26,120 bases of DNA from Anaerolineae bacterium. GTDB taxonomy: Bacteria > Chloroflexota > Anaerolineae > JAFGEY01. A model generated the notes under the pieces. It was not told where the DNA came from. It saw only the letters and a program-made list of their open reading frames with translations, and did no database searches. The stretch lies in NCBI GenBank assembly GCA_016929775.1, contig JAFGIE010000132.1, positions 1-26,120 on the forward strand, read 5' to 3'. Each line of letters opens with the position of its first letter. Positions within the stretch are counted from its first letter, which is position 1. The position numbers and the translations under genes are program-made. Of this stretch, positions 22,140-26,120 are shown piece by piece.

Positions 22140-22964
22140 CTAGCTCCCCACACCGGACACGGGTACGACCCGCTCCGCACTGGCGTGATAGACATAGGTT
22201 TGGCCCGCTGCGCTCAGCTCGATCACGTACCCTGGCGTGATGACCTGTGCGTAGACCTTGCCAGGCTCGGGCACGCCCAGGCTCGCATCGGGGAACTCGG
22301 CTGGCGTCACGCGCGCCACCTCGATCTGGTCGACGGCGACGTTCAACCGCTGCGCTAGATCGGCCTTTGCCGATGCGACCACAGGTTCGGCGGGACCAGC
22401 CTGGGCAGGCGGCGGGCAGGCTTGGCGTGCGGCGTCCATGTCCCGCTGCGTCGTTGCCCTGCGCATCTCCTCGCCTTCGCCGATCTGGACCGAGACCAGG
22501 TCGACCATGGGCGCGTCGGGCCCGTGGACCACCATGGACAGGCCATACGCGCCGTCGCTCACCCCCTCTGGGATGCGGACGGTGACGGTGTCCGAAAAGC
22601 CCAGCCCACGCTGCAGCGTGAACCCGCGCTGCTCCAACGTGGCGACCACCTGCGCCAGCTCGCGATCCAGCAGCTGGAGACAGTATCGCCCATCCCAGGT
22701 TTCGCCGGTCTCGTTCTGGATCGTGATGTCGAACGTCGCTTCCGCGCCCGGCTCGTACCCCTCTACATAGCCGCCCCACGCCACGATCGCGCCATCTGCG
22801 CTCTCGCGCCGGGCGGAAAAGGGCTCACGCGTCTCCTCGCTTGGCGTCGCCGGACCAATGGGTGGTCCGGCACAGCCTGCGACGAGCAGGACCGAGAGCG
22901 CAAGCAGCGCGATCCACCGCATGAGCGGCGTCCACGTTCTTCGCTGGTTGAGGTCTGTAGGCAT
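22140..22964 (-). CDS. Secreted lipoprotein with Ig-like and C-terminal DASLG-type domains
   Basis: The protein has 274 aa, with ATG at 22964 behind AAGGAG. A basic start, a hydrophobic core (about 16-29) and the lipobox LVAGC with Cys31 predict a lipid-anchored exported protein. Residues about 55-170 look like a beta-sandwich (YEPGAEATFDITIQNETGE, later SDTVTVRIPEGVSDGAYGL), the type seen in BsuPI/Ig-like accessory domains. Residues about 205-265 (ADLAQRLNVAVDQIEVARV, then FPDASLGVPEPGKVYAQV and GYVIELSAAGQTYVYHAS) match a small domain I recall as common in secreted Chloroflexota proteins, function unknown. It heads the operon with the stress protein and the glucan synthase, so it may be an envelope sensor or binding protein for the glucan; that is inference. 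Confidence 0.85.
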   Translation of the reverse strand: MPTDLNQRRTWTPLMRWIALLALSVLLVAGCAGPPIGPATPSEETREPFSARRESADGAIVAWGGYVEGYEPGAEATFDITIQNETGETWDGRYCLQLLDRELAQVVATLEQRGFTLQRGLGFSDTVTVRIPEGVSDGAYGLSMVVHGPDAPMVDLVSVQIGEGEEMRRATTQRDMDAARQACPPPAQAGPAEPVVASAKADLAQRLNVAVDQIEVARVTPAEFPDASLGVPEPGKVYAQVITPGYVIELSAAGQTYVYHASAERVVPVSGVGS

Positions 22965-23063
22965 TCCTAACTCCTTCCGTTGTGTGACCAACTCGGCATG
23001 ACTCCGCTCTCCCGGGCGCTTGTAGCTTGTGCGCTGGTCGACCATGGCCCAGCAGGGAGAACC

Positions 23064-23085
23064 TGGCGCCTCCGACTGGGCGCCA
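23064..23085 (-). promoter_or_regulatory. Stem-loop at the predicted 5' end of the lipoprotein-Usp-glucan synthase mRNA
   Basis: TGGCGCC (23064-23070) pairs with GGCGCCA (23079-23085) over an 8-base loop. The outer edge coincides with the predicted transcription start near 23085, so the transcript would begin with a 7-bp hairpin. Confidence 0.45.
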
Positions 23086-23091
23086 TGCACG

Positions 23092-23100
23092 ATCATACCA
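23092..23100 (-). promoter_or_regulatory. Extended -10 promoter candidate of the glucan-synthase operon
   Basis: The minus strand reads TGG-TATGAT (23100-23092), a strong extended -10 box. The -35 position has no good hexamer. The GGTTGG array starts 30 bases further upstream, where an activator would sit (about -45 to -90). Confidence 0.55.
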
Positions 23101-23129
23101 CGGCAGGCCCATCCCCAGCCGATGTGCTC

Positions 23130-23175
23130 GGTTGGGCGTGTTTGGGGGTGGTTGGCACAGTTGGCGATCGGTTGG
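23130..23175. repeat. Helically phased GGTTGG repeat array
   Basis: Plus-strand GGTTGG at 23130, 23150 and 23170 is exactly 20 bases apart, with GTTTGGG at 23140 and GTTGG at 23160 between them, so five copies recur every 10 bases. The array lies upstream of the extended -10 box of the glucan-synthase operon in the 531-base gap 22965-23495. That gap also holds the leader hairpins, the forward promoter at 23365-23393 and a further GGTTGGCA with a TTTGGCA copy 10 bases on (23337-23354); I see no gene in it. Confidence 0.65.
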
Positions 23176-23364
23176 GGCGCCACCCTCGAGACCGGCTCGG
23201 CCCAGATCGTGCCCACGAGGCCGATGCACGCCGGGGCAAAGTGTGGTGCGATCGGGGCAGCGGGCGAGCAGAACACGCCTGTCCAGCAAGCCCCTATCCA
23301 GATTGAGCCCGACCAGGGCGCGCTGTCTGACGTGGAGGTTGGCAGTCTTTGGCACCCTCTGAGC

Positions 23365-23393
23365 TTGATCGGACAGCCGGGCCATGGTTCAAT
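23365..23393 (+). promoter_or_regulatory. Sigma70-type promoter of the radical SAM gene
   Basis: TTGATC (23365-23370), a 17-base spacer and TTCAAT (23388-23393), with TGG directly before the -10 box. The predicted start is near 23400, giving a leader of about 96 bases. A GGTTGGCA/TTTGGCA pair lies just upstream (23337-23354). Confidence 0.55.
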
Positions 23394-23410
23394 GGGGTCG
23401 CAGGCGCAGG

Positions 23411-23437
23411 CAGCCCGACGCGTGGCGCGTTAGGCTG
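23411..23437 (+). promoter_or_regulatory. 5'-leader stem-loop of the radical SAM mRNA
   Basis: An inner stem ACGCG (23418-23422)/CGCGT (23426-23430) and an outer stem CAGCC (23411-23415)/GGCTG (23433-23437), separated by a 2-by-2 internal loop, start about 11 bases after the predicted transcription start. Confidence 0.4.
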
Positions 23438-23495
23438 TGTGACGGGGCGACTCGGTCGGCTGCGTGCGAGCCGAGATCGCACGGGGAGACACACC

Positions 23496-24779
23496 ATGTG
23501 GTTTGAAGAGGTCCTGCGCGCCCGGCTAAGGGGCGCGCTGATCAAGGGCAAAGCTCTCGATCTCGTGCGCGAGGTCCCGTCACTCGAGGACAGCTTCCGG
23601 GATGTCGACGAGCTCGGGCTGTACCTCCACATTCCCTTCTGCCGCCAGATCTGCCCCTACTGCCCGTACAACAAAGAGATCTATGACCCCGCAGTCGCGC
23701 AGCGCTACGCGCATGCGGTTCTCCAAGAGATCGATGCCTATGCGCCGTTGATCGGGGATCGACCGGTGACCTCGTTCTACATCGGCGGCGGCACGCCCAC
23801 GACCATGCTCTACGACGGGCTGGACCAGATCCTGGCGCATGTCTTTGAGGTCCTGAACGTGCAGTGCGGGATACACATGGAGAGCCATCCCAACGACCTG
23901 AGCCCAGATAATCTCGCCGCCATCGCGTCGATGGGGGTGGAATACCTGAGCATCGGCGTCGAGGCCCTCCAGGACCGCCACCTGAAGGCGCTTCATCGCC
24001 CGTACAGCGTCGCGCAGGTGCGGGCGGCTGTCGATCGGGCCTTGCGCCAGGGCTTCCGGTGCGTGAACGTGGACACCATCTTTGCGCTGCCCGGACAGAC
24101 GTGCGACGAGGTCCGCCAGGCGGGTCAGCGCTTGGTCGAAATGGGCGTCGACCAGATCGCGGCGTACCCGCTCTTTGACTTTCCCTACACCAGGGGTGTG
24201 CGGGGCGCCAGGACGAGCAAGCGGCCCGGGCTCCTGGGCAGGTGGCGCATGCTGCGCATCCTGGAGCACGCCTTTTATGGCGCAGGCTTGAGGCGGACAT
24301 CCGTCTGGGCGTTTACGCGGGCAGGCGTGCCCAAGTACTGCTCTGTGACCGTGCCGCTCTACCTAGGCCTGGGTGCGAGCGGTGGGTCCTATCTCAGGGA
24401 CGTGTTTTACCTGAATACCTTCAACGTCCGGGAATACATCGGGGCGCTGGAAGCGGGGCGGATGCCGATCGCCCTCTCGCTCGCGCTGACAGAAGAGATG
24501 CAGATGGCGGGATGGCTCTACTGGAGGGTCTACGAAACGAGGTTCAGGCGGAGCGATTTCCGGCGCAGGTTCGGCAGGGAATTCGACCGGGTCTACGGCG
24601 GCGCTGCGTCCATGCTGTCCCTCGCCGGCCTGCTGCACGATGACGGCGACGAACTGGTCCTTTCCGACACTGGCATCTACTGGCTGCACGTCCTGCAAGA
24701 CCTGTTCTCGATCGAGTACGTCAGCAGGCTGTGGGGCACCTCGCAGCAGGACCCTTGGCCCGAAAGGGTGCGCCTATGA
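23496..24779 (+). CDS. HemN/HemW-like radical SAM protein
   Basis: The protein has 427 aa, with ATG at 23496 behind GGGGAGA. The radical SAM cluster motif C-x3-C-x2-C is present as Cys49, Cys53 and Cys56 (IPFCRQICPYCPYNK). SAM-binding features are YIGGGTPTTML (95-105), HMESHPNDL and GVEALQDRHLKALHR, as in the coproporphyrinogen III oxidase-like group, and a C-terminal region resembling HemN_C follows. Typical HemW has a heme-binding HNxxYW motif; here the matching region reads LGLGASGGSYLRDVFYLNTF, so heme-chaperone function is doubtful. True HemN usually has Cys-x-Phe-Cys around the cluster, and here the Phe is Tyr. Alternatives are a heme-degrading or C-methylating relative (HutW/ChuW-like). 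It stands alone behind its own promoter and converges on the PL22-like gene. Confidence 0.87.
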   Translation: MWFEEVLRARLRGALIKGKALDLVREVPSLEDSFRDVDELGLYLHIPFCRQICPYCPYNKEIYDPAVAQRYAHAVLQEIDAYAPLIGDRPVTSFYIGGGTPTTMLYDGLDQILAHVFEVLNVQCGIHMESHPNDLSPDNLAAIASMGVEYLSIGVEALQDRHLKALHRPYSVAQVRAAVDRALRQGFRCVNVDTIFALPGQTCDEVRQAGQRLVEMGVDQIAAYPLFDFPYTRGVRGARTSKRPGLLGRWRMLRILEHAFYGAGLRRTSVWAFTRAGVPKYCSVTVPLYLGLGASGGSYLRDVFYLNTFNVREYIGALEAGRMPIALSLALTEEMQMAGWLYWRVYETRFRRSDFRRRFGREFDRVYGGAASMLSLAGLLHDDGDELVLSDTGIYWLHVLQDLFSIEYVSRLWGTSQQDPWPERVRL

Positions 24780-24784
24780 TCGCG

Positions 24785-24832
24785 GGCCCTGCCCCCATCC
24801 GCCCCGCCGACGGGACGCAGTCACACAGGGCC
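24785..24832. terminator. Possible bidirectional structure between convergent genes
   Basis: GGCCCTG (24785-24791) is complementary to CAGGGCC (24826-24832), with a smaller CCCG/CGGG hairpin inside. It fills the 60-base gap between the radical SAM and PL22-like stop codons. There is no T-tract on either side, so terminator function is only a guess from position. Confidence 0.3.
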
Positions 24833-24839
24833 TGAACCG

Positions 24840-25952
24840 TCACACGCTCGCCAGCTCGCCGGGCTGGACCAGGCACACGTCGTTGTGGCCCGCCGCGTCG
24901 CGCCGGCAGTAGACGATCCACTCCCCGTCGGGGCTGAACGCCGGGTGAGGGTGGTACAGCGTGTTGGCAATCGTCAGCGCCTGTCCGTGCGCCGCCAGGG
25001 GCGTCGTCGCGCCGGTCGCCACGTCGAGCAGCGTCACGTACTGCGGGTCGTCGCCCACGATGTGAGTCCCCGCAGCGTTCCCGATAAAGTGGGCATAGGC
25101 ATGCTCGGTGATCTTGGTCTCGCGCGCGCTGGCGACGTCGACCACGCGCACCGACTGCGGTTCGCCCAGCGCGGGGCAGGCGTAGGCATAGGCAACGCGC
25201 TGCCCATCCTCCAGCCAGTACTCGTGCCCGATGCGGATGTCGGGGTGGGCCTGATAGCGCAGCGGGCGAATGTGCGTGCCGTCCCATTTCATCAGCCACA
25301 TGCGCTGCTCGACGCGATCCCATGGCCCCTCGTGACAGTACATGAGCGTCGAGGGATCGGTGGGGCAGAAGAGCAGGTGCTGCAAGTGGCGCTTTTCCTC
25401 GTGCGCCTGCCAGGCCTGGGCGCCGTCGACGGTGATCACCCAAAAGCGAGTCAGGGGGCGGGCCTCGAAGCGGCGCACAAAGTCGCTCGGACCATCCGCC
25501 GCGCGTTCGTAGGGCCCGATCTCCATGCAGCCCAGGTACTGCCCATCGCGCGAGAGGTCCATCAATAGGAATTGGCCTCCCGCGGGCGTCGCGTGGACGT
25601 GGACGACGCGCTCGTCCAGCGAACCGGTATGCAGGCAGTGGACGGCATTCCCTTGCGTATAGTAGATCAGCGGGCGGACCTGGTCGACGCTCGGTCGTCC
25701 GGGGTCGTGCGCACAGTCGGTCAGCCGGCGGACGCGCCCGCGCGCCAGGTCGTATGCATAGACCTGCCACAAGCCGGTGCGGTCAGAGAGGAAGAACAGG
25801 GTCTGCCCGTCGCCGGAAAAGTTGGGGCGGTTAAAATAGATCGGGCGGTTGTTGCCCTGCCCGCCCGTGACGGCATGGATCGCGCGACCGGTGATCGGGT
25901 CGTCGGTTAGGCGCAGCGGGCTGTCGTACCAAGCGCCGCGTTCGCACTCCAT
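24840..25952 (-). CDS. PL22-like protein (oligogalacturonate lyase family beta-propeller)
   Basis: PL22 enzymes split unsaturated digalacturonate in the cytosol, a late step of pectin breakdown, on a seven-bladed propeller with a metal site. The protein has 370 aa (family about 385) and no signal peptide. Family segments are IYFNRPNFSGDGQTLFFLSD (38-57), LWQVYAYDL, HLQHLLFCPTDPSTLMYCHE (189-208) with GPW next, QRMWLMKWDGTHIRPLR, GHEYWLEDGQRVAYAY (242-257) and LYHPHPAFSPDG (332-343). His207, His243, His334 and His336 fit the conserved catalytic and metal-binding histidines; I did not place every ligand. Because TolB-type propellers look alike, a related lyase or epimerase for other uronic acids is possible. 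The start at 25952 has AAAGGA 9 bases upstream. Confidence 0.82.
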   Translation of the reverse strand: MECERGAWYDSPLRLTDDPITGRAIHAVTGGQGNNRPIYFNRPNFSGDGQTLFFLSDRTGLWQVYAYDLARGRVRRLTDCAHDPGRPSVDQVRPLIYYTQGNAVHCLHTGSLDERVVHVHATPAGGQFLLMDLSRDGQYLGCMEIGPYERAADGPSDFVRRFEARPLTRFWVITVDGAQAWQAHEEKRHLQHLLFCPTDPSTLMYCHEGPWDRVEQRMWLMKWDGTHIRPLRYQAHPDIRIGHEYWLEDGQRVAYAYACPALGEPQSVRVVDVASARETKITEHAYAHFIGNAAGTHIVGDDPQYVTLLDVATGATTPLAAHGQALTIANTLYHPHPAFSPDGEWIVYCRRDAAGHNDVCLVQPGELASV

Positions 25953-25993
25953 CGGTTCCGTCCTTTCTGTTGTGGCGCGCTGCGGTGGCCCTC

Positions 25994-26022
25994 ATTCTAT
26001 CGCGAGGCGCACTCGGGCGCAA
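25994..26022 (-). promoter_or_regulatory. Promoter of the PL22-like gene
   Basis: Minus strand: TTGCGC (26022-26017), a 17-base spacer and TAGAAT (25999-25994). Transcription should start near 25987, a short leader of about 35 bases. The hexamers and spacer length are the same as in the URO-D-like gene promoter at 9531-9559. The palindrome seen there is degenerate here. Confidence 0.65.
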
Positions 26023-26027
26023 GCGGG
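25994..26027. repeat. Duplicated promoter sequence, copy 2
   Basis: Second copy of the 34-base promoter sequence at 9531-9564 (28 of 34 positions identical). Conservation covers both promoter boxes and most of the spacer, which normally drifts. Confidence 0.7.
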
Positions 26028-26048
26028 ATGGAAAGGGCAGGCGCGGCG

Positions 26049-26077
26049 TTGACAGGCGGCGGGGGGCGTGGTATGCT
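26049..26077 (+). promoter_or_regulatory. Consensus promoter for a gene beyond the window
   Basis: TTGACA (26049-26054), a 17-base G-rich spacer and TATGCT (26072-26077), with TGG before the -10 box. It is divergent from the PL22-like promoter, the two -35 boxes being 26 bases apart. GGAGGA at 26101-26106 might be a ribosome binding site, but no convincing start codon is visible before the window ends. Confidence 0.7.
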
Positions 26078-26120
26078 AGGCGCAGGTGCGGCGATGTGCG
26101 GGAGGAGCGGGCAACCGGGG

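Noticed and set aside
22965..23276. Upstream extension of the lipoprotein reading frame
   Set aside because: It would bury the signal peptide and lipobox about 130 residues inside the protein and overlap the promoter and the GGTTGG array; the ATG at 22964 has a clear ribosome binding site.
24785..24832. Strong intrinsic terminator between the convergent radical SAM and PL22-like genes
   Set aside because: The stem is only 7 bp with a 34-base loop and no T-tract, so it is listed only as a low-confidence structure.
1..26120. Defence island, prophage, integrative element or CRISPR array
   Set aside because: Apart from one toxin-antitoxin pair there is no integrase, transposase, phage, nuclease-helicase or spacer-repeat signature anywhere in the window.

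Overview
The window is about 26 kb of GC-rich bacterial DNA and most likely comes from a member of the Chloroflexota (Anaerolineae-like). Four things point there: the Pro/Thr-rich linker behind an N-terminal membrane anchor in the first gene, a lipoprotein ending in a 'DASLGVPEPG...YAQVITPGY' type domain that I associate with this phylum, the mix of an AOR-type tungsten enzyme, a URO-D/methyltransferase-like protein and carbohydrate enzymes, and the codon bias. The assignment is inference; no rRNA or other marker gene is present. I found no tRNA, rRNA, CRISPR array, insertion sequence or phage gene.

Left part (1-9.6 kb), metabolic genes. Forward: a membrane-anchored alpha/beta hydrolase and a NagB-family sugar-phosphate deaminase. 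Reverse: an M24 aminopeptidase P-family protein followed by a type I sulfatase, probably one operon. Forward again: a structured leader, a 12-codon ORF with a good ribosome binding site, and a divergent aldehyde:ferredoxin oxidoreductase. Reverse: a Phd/VapC-type toxin-antitoxin pair with its own consensus promoter, and a URO-D-superfamily protein.

Middle part (9.6-23 kb), envelope and stress genes, all reverse. One group is a double PRC-barrel protein, a PolX-like helix-hairpin-helix protein without a polymerase domain, and a YihY/BrkB membrane protein. The other is a tight operon of a lipoprotein, a tandem universal-stress protein and a 2882-residue cyclic beta-1,2-glucan synthase (GT84 plus GH94 architecture), which alone fills a third of the window. 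Both groups appear to start at extended -10 promoters with weak -35 boxes and GGTTGG repeats just upstream, which suggests co-regulation.

Right part (23-26 kb). Forward: a HemN-like radical SAM protein. Reverse: a PL22-like (oligogalacturonate lyase family) beta-propeller protein. A strong forward promoter at the very end drives a gene outside the window. The PL22-like gene and the URO-D-like gene, 16 kb apart, share a nearly identical promoter sequence (28 of 34 positions).

Taken together, the left and right parts fit catabolism of sulfated amino-sugar or uronic-acid polysaccharides plus low-potential redox chemistry. The middle fits cell-surface glucan synthesis under stress control. The most interesting signals are the GGTTGG repeat arrays, the duplicated promoter, the recurring stem-loops near predicted transcription starts, and the 12-codon ORF in front of the oxidoreductase.
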